Source: Bacilli bacterium
GTDB lineage: Bacteria; Bacillota_I; Bacilli_A; RFN20; CAG-826
DNA: 21,763 bases
Assembly (NCBI GenBank): GCA_016296285.1
Contig: JAEDJP010000011.1
Coordinates: 1 to 21,763 of the forward strand
Reading direction: 5' to 3'
A program made the position numbers and the translations under genes. Positions within the stretch are counted from its first letter, which is position 1. Each line of letters begins with the position of its first letter. Below, one piece after another: positions 6,637 through 14,613 of the stretch. The notes under the pieces were generated by a model, which was not told the DNA's origin, did not search any database, and saw nothing but the letters and a program-made list of their open reading frames with translations.

Positions 6637-7188
6637 ATGAACAAAACGAAAGGATTCGCTTTCTTGCTTGGAACCTGTCTTTTGCTTGGAAGCCTCTCTG
6701 CTTGCTCGAACGAAGAACCAGCAGACATCCAAACCATCACGCAGACGGTCACGGTGGATTATGGTACCCATATCTCGGATTATGCGACCACTCTTCTAGC
6801 ATGGGCGCTCATCCCGAATGAAATCGAAGAGAAGCTGGATACGCCCCTCATCGCCGGAGACGAAGTCACGATTTCCTTCACCGGGGATTGGATGGTGCTC
6901 GAGACCTATCCTGGCAGAATCGTCATGGACAACATCGAGATCCATGGGGTCGAGGTCGCCCACTTGCCCATCGTCGAATGCGAAATCCAGAATACCGAGA
7001 ACGAGGGGAATACCCTCGCCCCCACGAATCCCGAGACGGTCTTCTCATCGCTCCAGACGACGAACGTCATTCATGAAAACGCTTCTTTCCAGACGCTCGA
7101 TTCCCTGCCCATCGGGACGAAGGTCTACGCGGTCGACAAGGACGGAGATGCCCTCGCCTTCTATAGCTATAATCCCTTGGCTAAGTGA
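6637..7188 (+). CDS. Small lipoprotein of unknown function
   Basis: This 183-residue protein starts at the ATG with GGGAGG at normal spacing; an in-frame GTG at 6595 lies above this site and is rejected. The signal peptide is MNKTKGFAFLLGTCLLLGSLSAC, with lipobox SLSAC and lipidated Cys at residue 23. The mature part has no Ser/Glu linker and shows mixed beta-type sequence, including IAGDEVTISFTGDWMVLETY, PGRIVMDNIEIHGVEVAHLP and LDSLPIGTKVYAVDKDGDA. This is suggestive of a small OB-like or beta-barrel domain, but no family is recognised. It stands alone, GC-rich again after the AT-rich island, and no clear promoter was found. It should be tethered to the outer face of the membrane. Confidence 0.85.
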   Translation: MNKTKGFAFLLGTCLLLGSLSACSNEEPADIQTITQTVTVDYGTHISDYATTLLAWALIPNEIEEKLDTPLIAGDEVTISFTGDWMVLETYPGRIVMDNIEIHGVEVAHLPIVECEIQNTENEGNTLAPTNPETVFSSLQTTNVIHENASFQTLDSLPIGTKVYAVDKDGDALAFYSYNPLAK

Positions 7189-7344
7189 AGAAAGGATCAG
7201 TTTCGCCTTGGTTGCCGTTCTTTGATACCAAGGTCTTTCGTTTTGTCATGATTTTTCGAGATGACGCGATGGCTTTTTTATGCAAAACCGCGGAAAAATT
7301 ATGGGCACGGCCAAGGGCTTGATGCAGAAAGCAAAGAAATCTCG

Positions 7345-7402
7345 CGGGCGTGAAGCCCGGTCATTCAGAACGAAGGACGAGGACCCCAACAGGGGTTATT
7401 TT
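7345..7402 (+). other. Two short hairpins in the 291-base gap before the next lipoprotein gene
   Basis: CGGGC-GTGAA-GCCCG (7345-7359) and ACCCC-AACA-GGGGT (7383-7396), the second followed by TATTTT. The second could be a weak terminator or a leader structure of the gene at 7480. Nothing else recognisable is seen between 7189 and 7479 except the AAAGGAG ribosome binding site. Confidence 0.35.
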
Positions 7403-7479
7403 GGGTAAGCAAAGGGAAAGGCGTTATTGAAAATCGTTCGCGAGAGGGGGTATCGTGGCGATGGGAAAGGAGATCATCC

Positions 7480-9399
7480 ATGAAACGACCCATTCTGAAA
7501 ATGCTTGTCGCCGCCGTGAGCATGTGCCTTACGATGCCTCTTGTTTCCTGCGTTGCCCCGAATCCAGGCCTTGGCTCGGTTTCAAGCATCCAGGGAACCA
7601 TGATCCAAGACGAATATCACGTCGTCACCATCGAGGGAGACATCGAGGAAGGGACATCGGTCGAGTTGTTCTTGCTAAACGAGGAGCAGACCGAAAACGC
7701 CCTGAAATTCCTTACGAGCGAAGACTACGATCCAAATGGACAGATCTACGCCTATGACATTTCCTTGATCAAAGACGGCGCGGAGATCGAGCCGAACGGG
7801 AAACTTAAGGTCACCCTCGATATCCCGAACATCGACACGACCCGCTCCTATAACGTTTTCCACCTCAAAGATAACCAGTCCATCGAGAGAATCGTGCCAA
7901 AGATCGAGCCCGGCAAAGTCATCTTCGAGACCTCGAGCTTCTCGATCTTCCTCATCGTCCCCGAAGCGGAAGAAGTGACTTCCTCGTCGCTCGAGGAGCC
8001 CCCGGTTTCTTCTTCGAGCGAAGAATCCTCCATCTCCACTTCTCAGGAAGACACTTCGATAATCTCCTCGACCGAGGAAACAAAGGCCGAGGTCTTCGTC
8101 AGCATCAACATTCTCCCCCTCGCGGAATATGGCGCTCTCAAGGTGAATGGAAAGCTCCTCTCCAAAGCGGCTAGTTACAAGGCCAAGCATTCGGAAGGAG
8201 ACGAGATCACGGTCGAGGCGATCCCCGCAGATGGCCATCATTTCGATTATTGGGGCGAAGAAGAAGTCCTTTCGACGGAAAGCGTCTATACCTTCACGGT
8301 CGGCAAGGAAGAAGTCCATTTTGGGGCCATCTTCACGGACGGCCACGTCCTTTCCTATTCGGACATCACCATCACGGAACACAAGGAAACCTGCATCCAT
8401 GGGGATTACGAGGCCATCGTTCCCCATGCTTACGTGAATGAGAAGATCCTGACCGAAGGCTCCTGCAAGGGCGAAGGCACGAAACAGCTCTCATGCGCCT
8501 GCGGCATGGCGAAAACGGAACCTCTCCCCGCGACGGATCATCACTTCGAAGATGGCGTCTGCACCGTCTGCGGCGACATCCAGACCTACCTCCGCTGCAC
8601 CCGTTTCGGCGTCGCAGATCCCCAAGGAGGCTATATCAAGATGGGCCTCACTTATGCCGAGAAGGCGCCGGGGTATCTCTGGGGCCTCTTGACGGAACAA
8701 GTCGGCAGCCCCTATCTGACGAATTACGCGAACTGGACCCCATATGATTTTGGGAACGGAGACACGACTTCCACCTATTACGCGGATACCGTTTATGAAG
8801 GGGTCCGCTACCGCGGCGTTTGCATTGTCGAGGCCCGCAAAGACAACGATAGCATGCAGACGACCTGCGCCCGGTATTGGCCGGACATCTATTGGTTTCA
8901 AGAACGTCCCGCCATGTGGCGCATCGTGAAGGAAAATAACGGAAAAGCCCTCCTCATCGCGAACAACATCTGGATTTCCCAACGTTTCGCGGAATCCGAT
9001 GAAGGCCCCCTCACCTATCAAAACAGCTGGATCCGTTCCTGGATTCAAACCTATCAGGATGATCTCTTCACCCCGGAGCAAAAAGCGATCCTCGAGCCGA
9101 ACGAGAATTGCTATGGGGACAAGATTTTCATCCCGAGCTACGACGAGATCGGTCTCAATCACAACATCGATTTCGGCTATTACCAGTACCCCGTGTGTCT
9201 CGGCGCCTATTACGATGCCGTCTCTGGCATGGGATCCACCTATTGCCCCTATTGGCTCCGCGACCGCATCTCCACCGCGGAGGATGGGCTCAATTACGTC
9301 GAATGCGTCCCGTCCCACGCCCCGTTTGACGCGACCGTGAAATACCCCGCGAACAAGACGTTCGTCGCCGCGGTCCCAAGCGTCATCATCCGCCTCTAA
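7480..9399 (+). CDS. Multidomain surface lipoprotein with InlB-like repeat and DUF6273-like C-terminus
   Basis: A 639-residue protein. The lipoprotein signal ends in PLVSC (Cys24), and AAAGGAG at good spacing supports the ATG. Residues ~40-162 form a beta-sandwich of the common surface type (GKLKVTLDIPNIDTTRSYNV then VIFETSSFSIFLIVPEA). A Ser/Glu linker covers ~166-202. Residues ~205-288 match the bacterial repeat called divergent InlB B-repeat (ALKVNGKL, YKAKHSEGDEITVEAIPADG, HHFDYWGEEE). Residues ~326-366 carry the Cys-rich element GSCKGEGTKQLSCACG ... DGVCTVCG. Residues ~410-639 resemble DUF6273 (PAMWRIVKENNGKALLIANN, NSWIRSWIQTYQDDLFTPEQ, CPYWLRD). DUF6273 has no established function. It is likely displayed outside the cell. 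A terminator follows immediately. Confidence 0.85.
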   Translation: MKRPILKMLVAAVSMCLTMPLVSCVAPNPGLGSVSSIQGTMIQDEYHVVTIEGDIEEGTSVELFLLNEEQTENALKFLTSEDYDPNGQIYAYDISLIKDGAEIEPNGKLKVTLDIPNIDTTRSYNVFHLKDNQSIERIVPKIEPGKVIFETSSFSIFLIVPEAEEVTSSSLEEPPVSSSSEESSISTSQEDTSIISSTEETKAEVFVSINILPLAEYGALKVNGKLLSKAASYKAKHSEGDEITVEAIPADGHHFDYWGEEEVLSTESVYTFTVGKEEVHFGAIFTDGHVLSYSDITITEHKETCIHGDYEAIVPHAYVNEKILTEGSCKGEGTKQLSCACGMAKTEPLPATDHHFEDGVCTVCGDIQTYLRCTRFGVADPQGGYIKMGLTYAEKAPGYLWGLLTEQVGSPYLTNYANWTPYDFGNGDTTSTYYADTVYEGVRYRGVCIVEARKDNDSMQTTCARYWPDIYWFQERPAMWRIVKENNGKALLIANNIWISQRFAESDEGPLTYQNSWIRSWIQTYQDDLFTPEQKAILEPNENCYGDKIFIPSYDEIGLNHNIDFGYYQYPVCLGAYYDAVSGMGSTYCPYWLRDRISTAEDGLNYVECVPSHAPFDATVKYPANKTFVAAVPSVIIRL

Positions 9400-9412
9400 G
9401 AACATCGTTTCG

Positions 9413-9439
9413 GCCTCCCCTCTTCTGGGGAGGCTTTTG
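9413..9439 (+). terminator. Rho-independent terminator of the DUF6273-like lipoprotein gene
   Basis: GCCTCCCC (9413-9420), a 6-base loop, GGGGAGGC (9427-9434), then TTTT. An 8-bp perfect GC-rich stem 14 bases after the stop codon. Confidence 0.92.
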
Positions 9440-9522
9440 CTTTGAAAAAAATAAGGGCTTTATCGCCGCTTTCACACGGCCCTTCATTTCTTTGCTATGA
9501 TTTTTGCCAAGGAGAAATGGAT

Positions 9523-10941
9523 ATGCGTCATCATAGAACCCTTGCCCATCGATTCACCCCCTTGCTCTTCGCCGCTTCCTTTGTCTTGTCTGCCTGCATG
9601 AAGCCCACGAATATCTCTTCGGGAAACGAAGACATCCCTTCCCATTCCGACATCCTCGAAGGCACCTCTTCCCAAAGCGACAGCCGCCCATCCTATATTT
9701 CGCCGAATTCGAGATACGATCAGGCGGAAAGAACCATCGCCTCCGTCATGGACGCCGCGACTCGAGCGGATTCCTCCGCCTTGGCCGCGAAGAAGCGATT
9801 GGTTCCAAAGAAAGAGGATGGAGAAATCTCGACGGAACAGCGAGAAGAGACCCCCTCGAAATCCGCATCCCTCACGGGTGAATTCCTCTTTCAAGACTAT
9901 TACGACGGTATAAACGAGGCTTTCATCAAAATGTGCGCCGAACCGTTTTCCGAGGCGTTTGGCACCCTTGAGTCCCTCGTTCAAAGCGGTTATTCCACCC
10001 TCGATATCTTCGGCAAATATTGCTTTGTCGCGGAAAATCGCGCCCCGCTGCGCATCACCCTCTTCGAGGAGAACGAAAACCTCCTCATGATCGATTATTG
10101 GAACAACTATCACATGGTCCTCTCGAAAGAAGAAGGCAAGGAATACTGCATGAGTTTCTACCTTGAAGGGGACAAGATCTGGATGAATTACGACACTCCG
10201 CATTCGGACTTGACCTACTTCAGGGCATCGGCCCCTTGGCATGAGGAAATCGACCTCCTGATCGAATCTCCAAAATTCGCGGAATGCGGCCTATCGACGG
10301 AACCGCTTCGCATCATCCGCGATCGTTACATCGTTGACGGTAAAATCCTCCCTTTCGCGGTCAATTATGAGGCGGATAAGGAAGACCACCTTCTCTTGCC
10401 CGCGTTGAAGGAAGGCTACCTTTCGTCTTCGAACATCGCCAATATGTTCATGAGGATCCATTATGACTATCCTTGCTTTGGTTCTCCCCGCTATACCTTC
10501 GAAATCGAGGAGGGCGTCCTCAAGGGAGGGGATTTCGACGGAAATCTCCTTGTTGGTTCCTTGCCGGAAGGCATCGCCTCGATCGAAGCCCTTTCCTCGA
10601 AACCCCTCCCGGCCTTCCTTTATGCTCTTGAGATTCCGGGAACTTGCGAAAGCATTTCGCCGGATGTCCTAAAGAAGATCAAGGAATATCTTTTCGTCCG
10701 CGGCACCGAACGCCTCGAGGGCCTCGAAGCTCAAGTCGCGGAAGCAAACCCTGACCTCAAAATCTTGTACGCGGACGAATACATGGACCTTTATGGCATT
10801 CTCGTTCCTAGCGCAAGTCGAGCGATCGAAGAAGTCCCGGAAGAATCCTCGTCCCCGGAAGCTACCGAAGACATAGAAGTTTCGGATTCGACCGAAGAAA
10901 TCTCGGAAACTTCAAACGAAGCAGAAGCGCCTCAAGAATGA
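9523..10941 (+). CDS. Lipoprotein of unknown function with acidic C-terminal tail
   Basis: A 472-residue lipoprotein. AAGGAG (9508-9513) lies 8-9 bases before the ATG at 9523, whereas the ATG at 9517 would be only 2-3 bases away and the frame-open start at 9442 has a poor signal sequence. The signal peptide ends in FVLSAC (Cys25). Residues ~30-110 are polar and likely disordered. Residues ~120-400 look globular with beta-rich stretches (YCFVAENRAPLRITLFEE, NYHMVLSKEEGKEYCMSFYL). A leucine-rich stretch near 345-420 (LPEGIASIEALSSKPLPAF, ALEIPGTCESISPDVLKKI) faintly recalls BspA-type leucine-rich repeats. The last ~35 residues are Ser/Glu-rich. No family is recognised. It stands between its neighbours without operon partners. 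Confidence 0.8.
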   Translation: MRHHRTLAHRFTPLLFAASFVLSACMKPTNISSGNEDIPSHSDILEGTSSQSDSRPSYISPNSRYDQAERTIASVMDAATRADSSALAAKKRLVPKKEDGEISTEQREETPSKSASLTGEFLFQDYYDGINEAFIKMCAEPFSEAFGTLESLVQSGYSTLDIFGKYCFVAENRAPLRITLFEENENLLMIDYWNNYHMVLSKEEGKEYCMSFYLEGDKIWMNYDTPHSDLTYFRASAPWHEEIDLLIESPKFAECGLSTEPLRIIRDRYIVDGKILPFAVNYEADKEDHLLLPALKEGYLSSSNIANMFMRIHYDYPCFGSPRYTFEIEEGVLKGGDFDGNLLVGSLPEGIASIEALSSKPLPAFLYALEIPGTCESISPDVLKKIKEYLFVRGTERLEGLEAQVAEANPDLKILYADEYMDLYGILVPSASRAIEEVPEESSSPEATEDIEVSDSTEEISETSNEAEAPQE

Positions 10942-10943
10942 GG

Positions 10944-11123
10944 CTATGAGGCTGTGGCCTTTTCGTCAAAGACGCGGCCAAGCGGATTCGTTTCTGCCGC
11001 GACGTTTTGGGATTCGAGATCAAGGAATCCTAGGACACGGATAACGTCCACCTCGCGAAACGCCTCAAAATCGGTCTTGAGAAAGCTGGTGAGATAGCAA
11101 GGCCACCAAAGGAAGGGCGTTTC
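10944..11123 (-). pseudogene. Unrecognised gene relic (C-terminal end) on the minus strand
   Basis: The 250-base gap between 10942 and 11191 contains a minus-strand frame open for 59 codons, from just after a TAA (11124-11126) to a TAG (10944-10946). It has no start codon with ribosome binding site, but it uses the same C-ending GC-rich codons as real genes here and reads like a protein (PCYLTSFLKTDFEAFREVDV, IRVLGFLDLESQNVAAETNP, ending VFDEKATAS). I do not recognise the family. It is most likely the last part of a decayed gene whose remainder was lost when the flanking genes arrived. Chance coding cannot be ruled out without a search. Confidence 0.35.
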
Positions 11124-11142
11124 TTACTTTTCCCTTATCTTT

Positions 11143-11173
11143 TTGAAGAAAAATGCCGATGGAATCGTATACT
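11143..11173 (+). promoter_or_regulatory. Candidate promoter of the ABC transporter gene
   Basis: TTGAAG (11143-11148) and TATACT (11168-11173) with a 19-base spacer, which is longer than ideal. The expected start is near 11180, just before the AAGG-type ribosome binding site and the ATG at 11192. Confidence 0.45.
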
Positions 11174-11191
11174 ATTCCTTGAAGGCGTTCC

Positions 11192-13844
11192 ATGATTCAG
11201 GTCGAGCATCTAAAGAAAACGTATGTCGGGAAGAACCATGCCCAATCCCGAGGCATCGTTGACGTTTCCTTCGCCCTTCCTTCGACGGGCTTCGTGTTTG
11301 TTTTGGGGAAGTCCGGAAGCGGCAAGAGCACCCTTTTGAATTTGCTTGGGGCGCTCGATGACAAAACGGATGGCAAGATCTTCCTCGAAGGGAAGGACCT
11401 CGATTCCTTTTCGGGGGAAGAACTCGATTCCTACCGTTCCTCCTATTGCGGCTTCATCTTTCAGGATTATCAGCTCATCCCCGAGCTCACGGTCAAAGAG
11501 AACGTCTCCCTTGCCGTTGATATCATCAGCGATCTCAAGGATAAGGAAACCCGTGTCCAAGAAATGCTGGAGAAAGTCGATTTGGCCGGTTATGAGAACC
11601 GTTATCCAAACGAGCTTTCCGGCGGTCAGAAGCAAAGGGTTTCGATCGCGCGCTCTTGTCAAAAATCCGCGCCTCGTCCTTTGTGACGAACCAACCGGCA
11701 ACCTCGACAAGAAGACCGCAAAAGCAATCCTCGGCCTATTGAAGGAAGTCAGCAAAAACTGCCTCGTCTTCATGGTCTCCCACGATGAAAAGGCCTGTTT
11801 TGAATACGCGGAACGAAAAATCGTCCTAGAAGAAGGTCTCGTTATCCAAGATGCCGTGAGAGGCAAGGACTACAAGAACGAATTCCACGTCAAAAACGGC
11901 AAAGCCTATCTCCCGTCGAACAAGGATTTGAAATCGAAGGAAATCCATGAACTGAACGAAGGCGTTTCGAGCGGAAAAATCAAAGAAATCGCGCAAACCG
12001 GGGATGGTTTTGCGCCCTTTAAAGTCCCTGCAGACCTAAAACCGGACCCTGATTTCTCCTTTTCCAAGCATCGTTTCGAAGCAAAAGAAAAGAAAAAACT
12101 TAGCAAAACCTACGCACTGCAAGGCAAGGCGGGTTCTGGCCTCGTCGCCTTCCTTTTCTCTCTTTTGACGGTCGCGACCATCCTTGTCCAGACGCTTCTA
12201 TCCTTTGACCGCAACAAGGTCTTCTTTGATAATCTTGACGCGGAGGAGCAGGAAATTACCCTCGTGACGAATGCGGATGAAGACGCGGAAAGCTTCCTCC
12301 GTTTCCGGGAGGAGGAGCAAGAAAGCGTCGCTCGTTCCTTTCAAGGCAAAACCTATCCCGTCGTCAATTACTGCCCTGGCCTAACCGAAAAAACCGGGGA
12401 TACCAACATCAACGCCAGCAGTTTCATCAATCGTCTCGATCTCGTGAATCCCATGGGAGTGTATGCTACGTTTAGCTATGGCACCGCCATCGTGGACGAG
12501 GATTACCTCCGTTATCGATACGGCAATGAAAACGGCGACGTCGAAGTCCTCGCGGGCAGCCTCGACGATTGCCGCGACGGGGCGAACCTCATCGTCACGG
12601 ATTTCTATGCCGACTGCGTTTTCGATATCCAATACCCAGAAAGCAAAGGGAAGTCCTACGATGCTATCTTGGGCGTCCAACATAAATTCAATTACAAATA
12701 CTATCGCTATTCCAGCACCCGATTCGGACACGTGGGAGCCGTCATCAAAACGGATTACAAGGAGAAGTTCCCTGAGCTTTTCGCGGCCTATGAAGCGGCG
12801 AGGGAGGCTGACTATCCCCGAGAAGAAATGCTTGCGATCCGCGAGATGCCGGAATACGAGAAATACCTTCGCGCCTTGACGAGCGGTTCCTTGAACCTTT
12901 GCTACACCTTGAATCCGGATTTCCTTGAAGACCTCATCGAAGGATATGCGACGGAATGCTCCGCCATCGCGGTGCAAGACTCCTTTTACTCCGCGGATGC
13001 GCTCCCGGATGCAGGGGACATCAATTATGGGGGAGGATACTATTATCTCGATTCCACGTTATCCCGCGGCCAAATCCGATTGAACCGCGAAAACGCCTCT
13101 TATTACTTGGCCTTGGGAACGAGGGATCCCGTGGGCAAGAAGACCTTCTGGATCAAGACGGATGGCAACCAGGTCGATGGAAGCGTCCTAGGAAATGTTC
13201 CCCTAGAAGTCGTTGGGATGGCTGAAGACGGAACGTATGTCGGTCGCGAGGACCTTTGCACCATCGCGGGCTTGACCTTCCATCCGTTCGCACGCCTTGT
13301 CCCCTTGACTTCCAATTATCGCGAATGCCTCTCTTCCGCGCTCGATAACGGCCTGCTTGTCATCGATGGCAACCGCCCCGTCTATCAGCTAGTCCGAAAG
13401 ACCGTGAACCTATTCGGGGATATCTTCCGCGTGCTTTATTACATCCTTCTTGTCTTGCTCGTCGCCTTCTTTGGGTTCTTTTCCGTGAAATGGATCCGCG
13501 AGAAGTTCCACCAAATCGGCATCATGAAATCTCTTGGCGCCTCTTTAAACGATATCACCCAGATCTTCTTGACCAAGAACGTCGCGATCGGAATCGCATC
13601 GATTCTTTTGACCGCGATTCTTTCCTATCCCTTCCTGCTCCTTGCCAACACCCTCATCGTGAAGGCCTACGGGGCTTTCATGGGGCGAAACATTCTGAAA
13701 CTTAATATCTTCTATTTCCATCTCGATGTCTTCCTGGTCCATTTCGGCATCATCGCCCTTACGGTTTTCGCATTCACCCTAATTCCTTTGCTCATCGTCA
13801 AACGCGTGACTCCCGCGAAAATCGTAAATAACAAAAACGAATAG
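11192..13844 (+). pseudogene. MacB/FtsX-like ABC ATPase-permease fusion, frameshifted at 11647-11653
   Basis: The gene begins at ATG 11192 (weak AAGG site) in frame 2 with Walker A GKSGSGKS (39-46), Q-loop FIFQDYQL and signature LSGGQKQR (142-149). Directly after SIAR the frame breaks and stops at 11684-11686. Frame 3 carries on perfectly: ALVKNPRLVLCDEPTGNLD (Walker B) and the H-loop MVSHDEKA, then a linker, one membrane helix (LVAFLFSLLTVATILVQTLL), a ~320-residue extracytoplasmic domain and a C-terminal FtsX module with three helices (YILLVLLVAFFGFFSVKWI, KSLGAS). Restoring one CG dinucleotide gives 884 residues and the canonical SIARALVKNP. Such proteins export or sense peptides or control the envelope. 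It is either a real slippage mutation, a phase-variable tract or a sequencing error. As written, an ATPase without Walker B would be made. Confidence 0.85.
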
Positions 13845-13880
13845 ATGTCCCGCTTATTTCTTAGGAAAAGACAGCATTGC

Positions 13881-13909
13881 TTGCAGGTCATTTTCCTTTC
13901 TTTTAGGAT
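13881..13909 (+). promoter_or_regulatory. Candidate promoter of the DUF5714 gene
   Basis: TTGCAG (13881-13886), a 17-base spacer and TAGGAT (13904-13909). The predicted start is near 13916, leaving a leader with GGAG and 7-8 bases to the ATG at 13931. Confidence 0.55.
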
Positions 13910-13930
13910 AGGGACGCTGGAGAAAAAAAC

Positions 13931-14488
13931 ATGGAAATGCAAGAACGTTATGCGAAAATCAAAGCCGCGCTTATCGAAGAAAAAGGGGTTGACCCAATTC
14001 GAATTCTGAAGAATATCGCGTCGAAGGATTTCGTCTCCCTCCATGGGCCGGAACATCATTTCCTGGATGGTGGGGCTTTGCTTGCCGCCCTTCATAACGC
14101 GGGCATGGATTTTGATTTGCCCCTCCTTCTTGACCGGCTGTCCGAACGGAGCACCAAGATGCCTGGGGCCATGTGCGGTCATTGGGGCGTCTGCGGTTCC
14201 GTTGCTTCGATCGGGGCGGTTTTCGCTTTGCTTGAGGGTACGGGTCCCCTTTCCAAAGACGAAGCTTATTCCGACCACCTATCTTTCACATCGAACTGCC
14301 TCGCCCGGATGGCTAAGATCGGAGGACCCCGTTGCTGCAAAAGAAACGCTTTCTTGGTTCTCGAGGAAGCGGTCGCCCACGTGAAATCCCGGTTTGGGAT
14401 CGACCTGAAAATCGAGGAACCGATCGTGTGCCATTACTCCCCGAAAAACCCAGATTGTAAGAAAAGAGCTTGCCCTTTCTTTGCGTGA
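13931..14488 (+). CDS. DUF5714 family cysteine-rich protein
   Basis: A 185-residue soluble protein without signal peptide. GGAG lies at good spacing before the ATG. It matches the DUF5714 pattern known from archaea and anaerobic bacteria: SLHGPEHHFLDGGALLAAL (36-54) with a His-rich motif, MCGHWGVCGS (81-90), LSFTSNCLARMAKIGGPRCC (117-136) and a C-terminal CHYS...NPDCKKRACPF (167-183). Eight cysteines and several histidines are in conserved positions, so binding of a metal or Fe-S cluster is likely, but the family function is not established to my knowledge. It has its own promoter and terminator, so it is a single-gene unit. An in-frame ATG at 13937 is a less likely start. Confidence 0.88.
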   Translation: MEMQERYAKIKAALIEEKGVDPIRILKNIASKDFVSLHGPEHHFLDGGALLAALHNAGMDFDLPLLLDRLSERSTKMPGAMCGHWGVCGSVASIGAVFALLEGTGPLSKDEAYSDHLSFTSNCLARMAKIGGPRCCKRNAFLVLEEAVAHVKSRFGIDLKIEEPIVCHYSPKNPDCKKRACPFFA

Positions 14489-14510
14489 ATTCCCGACAGG
14501 AAACGCTTTC

Positions 14511-14552
14511 AGCCCAAGATTTTCCGATCTTTGGATGTTGGGCTATCTTTTT
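14511..14552 (+). terminator. Probable terminator after the DUF5714 gene
   Basis: AGCCCA (14511-14516) pairs with TGGGCT (14539-14544) around a 22-base loop, followed by ATCTTTTTC. The loop is long and the T run is offset by three bases, so it is weaker than the others in the window. Confidence 0.55.
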
Positions 14553-14613
14553 CGCGCGCGTGCATTTATAGTTACCTAATGGTTGATATGACTATTGAAT
14601 GGAGAAAGACGAG

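Noticed and set aside
7365..7601. Minus-strand 78-codon ORF at the start of the lipoprotein gene
   Set aside because: It overlaps the signal peptide coding region of a certain gene and shows no family resemblance.
8491..9405. Minus-strand open frame of about 300 codons opposite the DUF6273-like gene
   Set aside because: Composition typical of an antisense shadow and no ribosome binding site; it crosses the strong terminator of the plus-strand gene.
9442..9522. Start of the lipoprotein gene at 9442
   Set aside because: The extra 27 residues precede the real signal peptide and the only good ribosome binding site (9508-9513) points to 9523.
11640..11690. Programmed ribosomal frameshift in the ABC gene
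   Set aside because: A +1 skip would leave out the conserved Ala of IARALV, there is no slippery heptamer or stimulatory structure, and frameshifting inside an ATPase core has no precedent I know; a dinucleotide loss explains it exactly.
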